Shown here piece by piece: positions 37,191 through 43,028 of a DNA stretch of 43,028 bases (the stretch's first letter is position 1; every line of letters begins with the position of its first letter). Position numbers and translations under genes: made by a program. This stretch comes from Roseburia sp. (GTDB lineage Bacteria; Bacillota; Clostridia; Lachnospirales; Lachnospiraceae): the NCBI GenBank assembly GCA_023662875.1, contig JAMPIG010000023.1, positions 1 to 43,028 of the forward strand. The letters are read 5' to 3'. The notes beneath the pieces were generated by a model. It worked only from the letters and a program-made list of their open reading frames with translations, did not search any database and had not been told where the DNA came from.

Positions 37191-37997
37191 TTAATTAAAG
37201 GGCAGATCCGCGTCCTGGCCTTCGGGAATGTTCATAAAGCCTGCTTCATCTACCTTCGGCGGCGCCGTGGCCTCCTCGGTGCTCTTGGTGCTGTAGTCCC
37301 CGCTGTCGATCTCAATCGTTCTATAGGTATTCTTTACCACGTCCCTCATGGCCTTGGTCTGCTGCGCCTGCTCCGGCGTCAATTTGTCAACGAAGGCGAA
37401 GGCGGCCCGGCTGTAGACGATGCCGTCTTTGCTCTTTTCCTTCTTAAGCGTGATCTTTGTCAATACCTGCCAGCACCGGAAGCCCTTAAGTATAACGCGC
37501 TTCCCGATGTAGTCCCTCATATATTTAAGGCTGGTAGGCGGCAGGGAAAGAATAAGCGGCACCGGGTTATCCTCCCGGAGAATATATACGCGGTGTACGT
37601 TCTTACAAGCCTTCCCGGCGTTGTCGGATCCAAACTGGTTATAAGGGCAGGTGGCGCAGTTCTTAATCTCGCCGGTGATGCGGTCCACGCCCTGTTTCCC
37701 GTCGAAGCTGCTGCAGTCCGGCTGTTCGTTGCCGCCTGCGAACTTATTCGCCCAGTATGCATTGACCGGTCCGTGGTCCAAAATAACGCCGATCAGCTCC
37801 TGGGCGGTCTCGGTGTCGTCCTCCTCCTCTCCCGGTATCTCGAAGGCAAGGCCGCCGCCGGAAGGGATCTTTACCCGGTCAAAGGGAATAGTGCCGAGGC
37901 CGTCCATCTCCTCCGCTACTGCTTCAGCCAGATCTCCGGTAAGCGTAACAAGGTTAAAATCTGCCGCCTTTACTGCGAGCTCGTTCTTTTTTGCCAT
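37191..37997 (-). CDS. Probable single-stranded DNA-binding protein
   Basis: The 268-aa product ends DADLPFN, close to the D-(I/L)-P-F tail by which SSBs recruit partners. A cysteine group (QPDCSSFDGKQGVDR, NCATCPYNQFGSDN, KACKN) may bind zinc or another metal. The beta-rich middle (RVYILREDNPVPLILSLPPT, GKRVILKGFRCWQVLTKITL) could be the OB-type domain. Position in the replication block before the primase supports this. The OB fold is not certain by eye; the protein may be another replication accessory. Confidence 0.6.
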   Translation of the reverse strand: MAKKNELAVKAADFNLVTLTGDLAEAVAEEMDGLGTIPFDRVKIPSGGGLAFEIPGEEEDDTETAQELIGVILDHGPVNAYWANKFAGGNEQPDCSSFDGKQGVDRITGEIKNCATCPYNQFGSDNAGKACKNVHRVYILREDNPVPLILSLPPTSLKYMRDYIGKRVILKGFRCWQVLTKITLKKEKSKDGIVYSRAAFAFVDKLTPEQAQQTKAMRDVVKNTYRTIEIDSGDYSTKSTEEATAPPKVDEAGFMNIPEGQDADLPFN

Positions 37998-38015
37998 AAT
38001 AGTGTTCCTCCTTTT

Positions 38016-38342
38016 TTATTCTGCTGCCGGTGCCAGCGTGTCCTGGTCGGCGTGGTCTGCTGCGTCTGCTCCTGCTTCCTTTGCCACTACGCCATCGATC
38101 TCAACATCGAAGGCCTTAACCTTATAGCAAAAGTCAATAGAAGATATGCGGTACTTGATGGGCTCCTGCCCGGCCACCAGGGGCTTGGTTACAAAATAAC
38201 TGTTCTTATCAAGCTCAATGAACCGGCAGACAATGTCCTGCCCCTTTATGCAAATAACAATAAGGTCATCCCGCTTAATTTTCTTCCCGTCGGTGGTGGT
38301 GATCTCCACGTTCTTAATCTCTCTTACGCTTATACCTGCCAT
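38016..38342 (-). CDS. Hypothetical protein (108 aa)
   Basis: The 108-aa product is beta-rich in its first two thirds (VREIKNVEITTTDGKKIKRD, DLIVICIKGQDIVCRFIELD, YRISSIDFCYKVKAFDVEID) with a disordered Ala/Asp-rich tail. It may be a small OB- or SH3-like fold. No family is recognised. It sits between the putative SSB and an acidic protein, with close spacing. Confidence 0.55.
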   Translation of the reverse strand: MAGISVREIKNVEITTTDGKKIKRDDLIVICIKGQDIVCRFIELDKNSYFVTKPLVAGQEPIKYRISSIDFCYKVKAFDVEIDGVVAKEAGADAADHADQDTLAPAAE

Positions 38343-38798
38343 TTACTCCCCATCCTCCTCTCTGCCTGTCTCGTCGCCTTCCGCGTCCTCTGCGTCCTCC
38401 GCTTCCATGTACTCCTCCAGGGGCGTCCTCGGTTCCGCGTAGTAAAGGTCCGCAAGGATCCGGGAAGCCTGGGCGGCCATCAATATACCTTCCTGCGCCA
38501 GCTCCATGGCGGCGTTGTAAATAGTGCCTGCGACCTGGGTGGCTTCGCCGTCCGCGTCTAAAAGCTTCAGAAAGTCATCCATCTGGCCCTTAAGCGCCTT
38601 TTCTTTGCTGCAAACCTTCACAAACTGCTGCGCGGCGATCCCGTAGGCCTCCTGCTTGCTTTCTACGTTCTTTAAGGGGCGCCCGTTGTCCTCCAGGTCT
38701 TTCCGCATCTGGTCACCTGCGAACTTTGTAACGGCGATCAAATTCTCCTTTAAGCTCCGCTCATAATCCAGCCTTAAATCAAGCTCAAGTTGTCCCAT
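38343..38798 (-). CDS. Hypothetical helical protein with acidic tail (151 aa)
   Basis: The 151-aa product is helical (LDYERSLKENLIAVTKFAGD, EAYGIAAQQFVKVCSKEKAL) and ends in an acidic tail (EAEDAEDAEGDETGREEDGE), which may mimic DNA or contact replication proteins. It adjoins the previous gene by 1 base. No family is recognised. Confidence 0.6.
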   Translation of the reverse strand: MGQLELDLRLDYERSLKENLIAVTKFAGDQMRKDLEDNGRPLKNVESKQEAYGIAAQQFVKVCSKEKALKGQMDDFLKLLDADGEATQVAGTIYNAAMELAQEGILMAAQASRILADLYYAEPRTPLEEYMEAEDAEDAEGDETGREEDGE

Positions 38799-38803
38799 TC
38801 TGC

Positions 38804-39250
38804 TTATTCCTCCTTTTTCTGCTTCGCCTTTTTGGCTGTTTTATTTGTTTCCTTGCGCTTTTGAACGTCGTAGAACTGATAAACGCTTATATAGTCCTCG
38901 TATTCCTCCGGCAGCGTTCCGTCGTTCTCCTCGGCCACCTGCGCCATGGTGCCGTTCAATGTCTGCGCGTTTACGGTGCGCTTAATAATATCGCCGAGGC
39001 CGTTTTCCTCCAAAAGCTCAAAGAAGGCCTCCTCGTCCGCGTCTCCCTTTTTGTTATACTTGGTCTTGTCCTGCAGGCTGTATAAGAAGCCGTTGCGGCT
39101 GATCTTCGGCATCTCGGCGTCGATCATGGCCTGGGATAACTCTTTCAGGGCCTCCTCTATGGCCTTATTGTTTTCCGTCGTGGCTTCCTTCAGCTCGTCC
39201 TTCCGGTCTAAAAGCTCTTTGTACCGGTCAATCATTGCTACAATTTCCAT
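38804..39250 (-). CDS. Hypothetical phage protein of the replication block (148 aa)
   Basis: The 148-aa product has a helical N-terminus (MEIVAMIDRYKELLDRKDEL) and EMPKISRNGFLYSLQDKTKY, EEAFFELLEENGLGDIIKRT, VNAQTLNGTMAQVAEENDGT: the pattern of a phage family found in recombination/replication blocks, with a Lys-rich C-terminus (TKKAKQKKEE-like). I do not know its function. The gene lies 1 base from the HTH gene. Confidence 0.62.
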   Translation of the reverse strand: MEIVAMIDRYKELLDRKDELKEATTENNKAIEEALKELSQAMIDAEMPKISRNGFLYSLQDKTKYNKKGDADEEAFFELLEENGLGDIIKRTVNAQTLNGTMAQVAEENDGTLPEEYEDYISVYQFYDVQKRKETNKTAKKAKQKKEE

Positions 39251-39251
39251 G

Positions 39252-39692
39252 TTATTCCTCGCTTTCCGCAGCTCCTTCCTGGGTAAGCTGCTTTATATAT
39301 TTTCCTACTGTTATCGGGTGCAGGTGCATCTCGTCGGCAATTTTCGCGTTGCTCCATCCCGCTTTATGAAGCGCCATTATTTTCCCGGTGTCTATTTGCT
39401 TCCTGCCCTTTCGCCCATCGGGGGGGGTATTTCTTCCGGTGTCGTCCGGCTCATCTCTGGCCTTGTTCTCTGCAACCTCCGGCGGCCTCTCCTGCTGCTC
39501 GTCGATAACAAAACAACAATTTTTAAGCAAGTCCGAAAATAAAGAAAATTCGTATGTCCCGTCCGGGTGCTGCGGCTTCCTTCCCGTCCTTTTATTGCTC
39601 CGGTATGCCTCAGACTCAAGCTTAAATACTTTAACTTCCTTCCCTTCAAGCGTGGCCTGCAGCGCTTCCTTTTGCGTAATCTCTTTAAGCAT
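39252..39692 (-). CDS. HTH-containing DNA-binding protein (146 aa)
   Basis: ATG 39692 has GGAGGAAAGAGGG upstream and is preferred over the longer frame to 39752. The N-terminal 80 residues are unusual (KEALQATLEGKEVKVFKLES), then a charged linker (RDEPDDTGRNTPPDGRKGRK), then a resolvase/Hin-type HTH (ALHKAGWSNAKIADEMHLHP, ITVGKYIKQLTQEG). It is probably a phage regulator. It overlaps the AbrB-like gene by 8 bases. Confidence 0.7.
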   Translation of the reverse strand: MLKEITQKEALQATLEGKEVKVFKLESEAYRSNKRTGRKPQHPDGTYEFSLFSDLLKNCCFVIDEQQERPPEVAENKARDEPDDTGRNTPPDGRKGRKQIDTGKIMALHKAGWSNAKIADEMHLHPITVGKYIKQLTQEGAAESEE

Positions 39693-39864
39693 CCCTCTTT
39701 CCTCCTTCCTGTTTTGTAATAATAAAGGCCAGTTTACCGTCAATAACTGCAAGCGCCACCTCCACCGGCTCGTCCGGCGCGAAGCCTGCGGCTTCCCGGA
39801 AGTCTCCCGGAAGAATTAAGCGGCCTTTGCCGTCCAGCTTCCTGGTTACTTTTATAGCCTCCAT
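39685..39864 (-). CDS. AbrB-like small regulator
   Basis: The 59-aa product (MEAIKVTRKLDGKGRLILPG, DFREAAGFAPDEPVEVALAV, IDGKLAFIITKQEGG) is a typical SpoVT/AbrB swapped-hairpin domain. ATG 39864 shares its first base with the helicase stop (TGATG). A longer frame beginning at TTG 39882 is less likely. It probably binds DNA as a dimer or tetramer and regulates early genes. A second AbrB-type gene is at 1062-1250 at the other end of the window. Confidence 0.72.
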   Translation of the reverse strand: MEAIKVTRKLDGKGRLILPGDFREAAGFAPDEPVEVALAVIDGKLAFIITKQEGGKRDA

Positions 39865-41231
39865 CAAAAATACTGCCTCCAATCGTCAACGACCGTTTTT
39901 GCCAGGTCCTCTTTCTTGGCCAGCGCCTTAAGGATCGTTTCGTCTATGCTGTGCTCAACTACTAAATGGATGTAGGTGCAGCGGTTCCGCTGCCCGATTC
40001 TGTGAATACGGGCCAGGCTCTGGCTGTATGCTGCGTAATTGAAATTTACGCTATAATACACGCAGGTGTCGGCCGCCGTTAAAGTAATACCCAGGCCCGC
40101 CGTGTCAATCTGTGCAAGAAAAACCTTTACTTCCGGATCCGTCTGGAACTGCTTTACAATGTCGCCCCGGTCATTTATCTTTATATCTCCGTAAATGCTG
40201 GCGTAGCGGATCCGCTTTTTCTCCAGGCTCTTGCTTATCAAGTCTATCTCCGGCCGGAACCGGCAGAAAATAACAAGCTTCTTTCCGGCGCTTATGACGT
40301 AATCGTCTAAAATATCCTCAAGGGCGTTTATTTTTCCCTTAAATACAAATTCCGGCTTGAGTCCCTCGTCGGCCTGTATAAAGCCCCCTGTAAACTGCTG
40401 CAGCCTAAGAAGCTTCGTAAGTACCGTCGGGGCCGTAATCTGCCCGCCCTTCTCCAGCTCTGCGAAGCTGTCCCGCTTGATCCGGTTATAGAGCTCCTTG
40501 TCCTTCCCCTCAAGCGTTATATACTGGGTAAGAAAAGTTTGCTCCGGTAAGTCCAGGGCCTCCTCTTTGGTAACGCGGTAAGCTATGCTATGCTCCTTCT
40601 GGATCAGCTTGTCTAAGTCCTTATACCCTACAATCTGCCGCCGGTCGAAGCCGCCCATAATGGCGTAGCGGTTGCGGAAGGCGTAAAAGTTGCTTCCGAA
40701 GACCGAAGGGTCTAAAAATCTGTACTGGCTGTAAAGGTCTATCGCGTTATTCTGGATCGGCGTCCCGGAAAGTATAAGCTTATACTTTGCTATGTCTCCG
40801 AGCTCGTGCATGGCTTTACTCTGCTTCGCGCTTGGCTCTTTGATCCGCTGGCTCTCGTCGCAGATTATCATGTCCGGCTGCCAATCAAGAAGGGCCTCAA
40901 AAAGTCCCTCTCTCCAGGTGCTTTCGTAGTTAATTACTGCGACAAGAAGCGCCTTAAACGGGAAGGCTGCCAGACCTCGAAGCGTGGCGAGCCGCTTTTG
41001 CTTATCCCCCAAAAGGACGGCCACGTTGTACTTAAAGCCCGCGTACTCATCAAACTCTTTCGGCCATACGCTGCAAACCGAAGTAGGCGCTACGATCAAT
41101 ACCTTTTTAATGGCTCCCATCTCGTATGCCGCGCCCATCGTCGCTATCGCCGTTAATGTTTTTCCGCAGCCCATCTCGAAAAGGAAGCCGAAGCCTTTTC
41201 CCTGGGCGGCGGTCTTTTTGCCTGCTGCCAT
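39864..41231 (-). CDS. SNF2-family helicase, lacking the usual N-terminal Q-motif region
   Basis: The 455-aa product has GFGFLFEMGCGKTLTAIA (motif I, only about residue 21), MIICDESQRIKEPSAKQSKA (motif II), LILSGTPIQNNAIDLYSQYR (III), KKLVIFCRFRPEIDLISKSL (IV) and QSLARIHRIGQRNRCTYIHL (VI). It is a complete helicase core except that the conserved LYxHQ segment expected about 20-40 residues before motif I is missing here. A matching segment is found at 42898-43026. ATG 41231 has AGGAGG upstream. The role is phage DNA replication/recombination. Confidence 0.9.
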   Translation of the reverse strand: MAAGKKTAAQGKGFGFLFEMGCGKTLTAIATMGAAYEMGAIKKVLIVAPTSVCSVWPKEFDEYAGFKYNVAVLLGDKQKRLATLRGLAAFPFKALLVAVINYESTWREGLFEALLDWQPDMIICDESQRIKEPSAKQSKAMHELGDIAKYKLILSGTPIQNNAIDLYSQYRFLDPSVFGSNFYAFRNRYAIMGGFDRRQIVGYKDLDKLIQKEHSIAYRVTKEEALDLPEQTFLTQYITLEGKDKELYNRIKRDSFAELEKGGQITAPTVLTKLLRLQQFTGGFIQADEGLKPEFVFKGKINALEDILDDYVISAGKKLVIFCRFRPEIDLISKSLEKKRIRYASIYGDIKINDRGDIVKQFQTDPEVKVFLAQIDTAGLGITLTAADTCVYYSVNFNYAAYSQSLARIHRIGQRNRCTYIHLVVEHSIDETILKALAKKEDLAKTVVDDWRQYF

Positions 41232-41241
41232 ATCATTCCTC

Positions 41242-41796
41242 CTACCTGCTAAATACTGCCTTCATCAAATTCTCAATAGCCGCGCCGAGCTCCTTTTCTT
41301 TCTGCTCCTGCGTCGCGCCTTGAGACAAGGCTTTGCTTTTTGCCTCTAAGATCGCGCTTATGGCGTGAAGGTTAAAGGCGGCCATCATGGGGCTGCCATT
41401 CTGCCGCGTCTCAATGAAGGACGCCAGCAGGCTCCCTATGGTCTCCGCAAAAATCGGCTCCGGGATGTCCTTGCCTATAAAAACCTCCTGCGCTTCAATT
41501 ATCCGCGCTTTACCTGCCAAAAACTCCGCGCCCCTGTCAATCGTGAAGCAGAGTACCGTATCGGCCGCGATCTCCTTCCTGTGTCCGTCCGGGTGCTCAA
41601 TGGTTACTTTTGTTTTGCTCGTCATGCTTATATCTCCTTTTTTGGTTTTATCTATATCAAGGCTCAAGGCCTCAATAGCTGCTGTAAGGGCTTCCGCATC
41701 GTCCCGCCAGACGTCCTCCGGATCGTCCTTGTCGATCATGCTCTGGCAGTGTTCCAGAAGGCCCTCCAACTGTTTAATAACTTCCAATCTGTCCAC
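41242..41796 (-). CDS. Two-part phage protein (184 aa) with internal start at 41625
   Basis: GTG 41796 is the start (GAGGAGG 7 nt upstream); the frame to 41811 would include that site. Residues 1-57 (MDRLEVIKQLEGLLEHCQSM, DKDDPEDVWRDDAEALTAAI) form a small helical unit that occurs as a separate protein in related phages, from memory. The ATG at 41625 (MTSKTKVTIEHPDGHRKEIA) has its own AAAAGGAGATAT site at proper distance and begins a 127-aa second unit with IIEAQEVFIGKDIPEPIFAE and helical C-terminus. Either one fused protein or two proteins from one frame could be made. No function is assigned. Confidence 0.6.
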   Translation of the reverse strand: MDRLEVIKQLEGLLEHCQSMIDKDDPEDVWRDDAEALTAAIEALSLDIDKTKKGDISMTSKTKVTIEHPDGHRKEIAADTVLCFTIDRGAEFLAGKARIIEAQEVFIGKDIPEPIFAETIGSLLASFIETRQNGSPMMAAFNLHAISAILEAKSKALSQGATQEQKEKELGAAIENLMKAVFSR

Positions 41797-41807
41797 GCTT
41801 TGCCTCC

Positions 41808-42644
41808 TCAATAATCAACACCTATATAATCAAGCACTTTAGCCCAGCCGTATTTCTCGCCTGTTTCTTCGTCTATGCAACACTCATACATCCAAAAATT
41901 CCATTCTTTCGGGTGCTGCTCTTTTAATAAGTCAAATCTATGTGGACGCTTTTCAAGGTGGATTCCGAAGCCGCACATACTGCAACCGGTCCTTTGTGCT
42001 TTTGTCGTGTAAAGCGTTCCATCTTCTTTTCTCTCAATAGCTCCGTAGATCTCCGGTACTGGTACTTTTAAATCAAGGGCAAGCTGCAATAAATCCTGTC
42101 TGCTGAAAATCGCAAACGGGCAGGATCTGGTTGTTGACTTCCCAAAATAATTACAGCCGTTAATCCTAAGACTTTTTGCTCTCCTGCCACCTTCGGAAGC
42201 CATTAAGCCTAAATACGGAACGCTGTTATGTTCCTTCGCCCAATCGTCGCACGGCTTCTCCTTCAAGTAATAGCAACACTTGGAAGATACTTTAAACGGC
42301 GGAACCTGGTAATTTGTCCCCTCCACCTCGTTTGCGTAACCTCCGAACTTTTCAAGCCATTTCTGCGACATCTTCATCCTGCTGTTCTTTTGGAAGCCTC
42401 CGTATTCTCCGGTTTCTCCCGTTATAATTGCATGGCGGACAGTCTTGTTTTTCTCCGTCGGATTCGCCAGGGTTTCAATTTTTCCGGCTATTTCTTTTGA
42501 AAGAACCGGAAAGCCAAACTCTTGTAAAATCTGCTGCTTGCTCCATCTGTGTTCCATGCCGTTATCGTCCGTATACTGAACCGAAGACTTTAAACGCTCA
42601 ATCCCTAATTCCTTATGAATTTTCTGTATACTCTGATCCTCCAA
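41808..42644 (-). CDS. PAPS-reductase-like protein, C-terminal part (separated by a frameshift)
   Basis: This frame encodes the Cys-rich part of a phage phosphoadenosine phosphosulfate reductase-family protein: KCCYYLKEKPCDDWAKEHNS, GGRRAKSLRINGCNYFGKST, RSCPFAIFSRQDLLQLALDL and TGCSMCGFGIHLEKRPHRFD. The cysteines may hold an Fe-S cluster or zinc. The ATP-binding motif is in the neighbouring frame at 42605-42895. The apparent start (TTG 42644) has no ribosome binding site, so this is not an independent gene; it continues the N-terminal frame after a one-base shift near 42655-42660. Confidence 0.78.
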   Translation of the reverse strand: MEDQSIQKIHKELGIERLKSSVQYTDDNGMEHRWSKQQILQEFGFPVLSKEIAGKIETLANPTEKNKTVRHAIITGETGEYGGFQKNSRMKMSQKWLEKFGGYANEVEGTNYQVPPFKVSSKCCYYLKEKPCDDWAKEHNSVPYLGLMASEGGRRAKSLRINGCNYFGKSTTRSCPFAIFSRQDLLQLALDLKVPVPEIYGAIERKEDGTLYTTKAQRTGCSMCGFGIHLEKRPHRFDLLKEQHPKEWNFWMYECCIDEETGEKYGWAKVLDYIGVDY

Positions 42645-42895
42645 AAAAGAAACGCTAATCCTGGGGCATCAATATGTATGCTTTTCAAAAAAAGAAATAA
42701 TGTAATGCTGTCCAGCCCTCCTACGGAAACATGGTAATTCAATCCCCGTTTATAACATTCCTCTGCAAATTCGTTTGCGCGTATAGTTGCGTATTTTACT
42801 TTAAAATCGTATGGCTGTTTTTCTTTTACCATAAAGCTGGCAATCTTCTGTTTTGCGTCAATACGCTCCATGCGCTGTAAGACGTTTTCACTCAT
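42605..42895 (-). pseudogene. PAPS-reductase-like protein, N-terminal part, ending out of frame
   Basis: The frame starts at ATG 42895 with GAGAGGAGG upstream. Residues 57-63 (SVGGLDS) are the PP-loop nucleotide-binding motif of adenylyltransfer enzymes of the PAPS-reductase/ThiI class. After IDAPG the frame turns into an unrelated end (LAFLFWRIRVYRKFIRN). Adding one base near 42655-42660 restores VSFLEDQSIQKIHKELGI and joins it to the frame at 41808-42644. The product may be non-functional unless the shift is a sequencing error or translational slippage on the T6 run (42643-42648). A role in DNA modification is possible by family. Confidence 0.72.
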
Positions 42896-42897
42896 CT

Positions 42898-43026
42898 CTA
42901 TTCCTCCTCTCTGGGCGGCGCAATCAATCCGAAGGCGATAAGCGCCATATTTGCGCCGCGCGTCTGGTGCTGATAAAGCGGAAGCTTTACGGGGTACTTG
43001 TAAAGCGGCTCCGGCTTTTCCTTCAT
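42898..43026 (-). CDS. Short protein with helicase Q-motif-like LYQHQ segment (window edge)
   Basis: The frame MKEKPEPLYKYPVKLPLYQH, QTRGANMALIAFGLIAPP, REEE ends at TAG 42898-42900. LPLYQHQTRGANMALIAFG resembles the segment that precedes motif I in SNF2-type helicases. It lies about 1.7 kb before the helicase gene that lacks it. ATG 43026 is two bases from the window edge, so the gene may extend further right. It may be the separated N-terminus of the helicase or a small unrelated gene. Confidence 0.5.
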   Translation of the reverse strand: MKEKPEPLYKYPVKLPLYQHQTRGANMALIAFGLIAPPREEE

Positions 43027-43028
43027 CC

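Noticed and set aside
37593-38561. Plus-strand 322-aa ORF opposite the SSB-like region
   Set aside because: It spans three well-supported minus-strand genes and their ribosome binding sites, begins without a ribosome binding site and has unusual Leu/Val/Cys-rich composition.
1-43028. Integrase, CI-like repressor, tRNA genes, CRISPR array or insertion sequences
   Set aside because: No tyrosine or serine recombinase, no lysogeny repressor, no cloverleaf, no spacer-type direct repeats and no transposase were found in any frame; attachment sites therefore cannot be proposed.

Overview
The window is most of the genome of a tailed phage or prophage with a contractile tail (myovirus), from a Firmicutes host that is probably a Clostridia/Lachnospiraceae-type gut bacterium. 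The host guess is an inference from strong AGGAGG ribosome binding sites, tightly packed overlapping genes, moderately high GC, and protein families typical of clostridial phages (XkdX, DUF1492-type regulator, DUF927 primase-helicase). No integrase, CI-type repressor, tRNA or CRISPR array is visible, so lysogeny cannot be decided from this window.

Layout. Nearly all genes are on the minus strand and are read from the right edge to the left. From about 43.0 to 29.5 kb lies the early/replication block: a possibly split SNF2 helicase, a frameshifted PAPS-reductase-like gene, an AbrB-like protein, a probable single-strand DNA-binding protein, a CHC2/toprim/DUF927 primase-helicase, a repeat-rich candidate origin (33.67-33.97 kb), HD, ASCH and VRR-NUC proteins, and a sigma-like regulator. 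A 685-base control region (28.83-29.52 kb) separates this block from the late genes. The late block runs: ParB-methyltransferase, small and large terminase, gpW-like joiner, portal, prohead protease, capsid, neck proteins, P2-like sheath and tube, frameshifted tail chaperone, tape measure, baseplate (X, D, V, U, W/gp25, J, I), tail-collar fibre, a variable receptor-binding protein, then a reverse transcriptase and the lysis cassette. The late operon ends at a rho-independent terminator near 1.25 kb.

The main biological system is a diversity-generating retroelement (DGR) at 4.24-7.13 kb. A 109-bp template repeat (5670-5778) is matched by a variable repeat (5908-6016) at the 3' end of a tail protein gene. 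They differ at 11 positions, and 10 of these are adenines in the coding-strand template. The template has ten AAY (Asn) codons, seven of which are changed in the variable copy. A reverse transcriptase with YMDD and the DGR-type SQ motif lies next to it. No avd gene is visible. The system should rewrite the tip of a tail protein and so change host recognition.

The left end (1-1250) is different. It holds two small plus-strand genes behind a good sigma-A promoter, a roughly 290-nt stretch that folds into a branched structure closed by a 13-bp long-range helix (candidate undescribed non-coding RNA), and an AbrB-like gene preceded by a 14-bp palindrome. That palindrome recurs twice near the start of the late operon.
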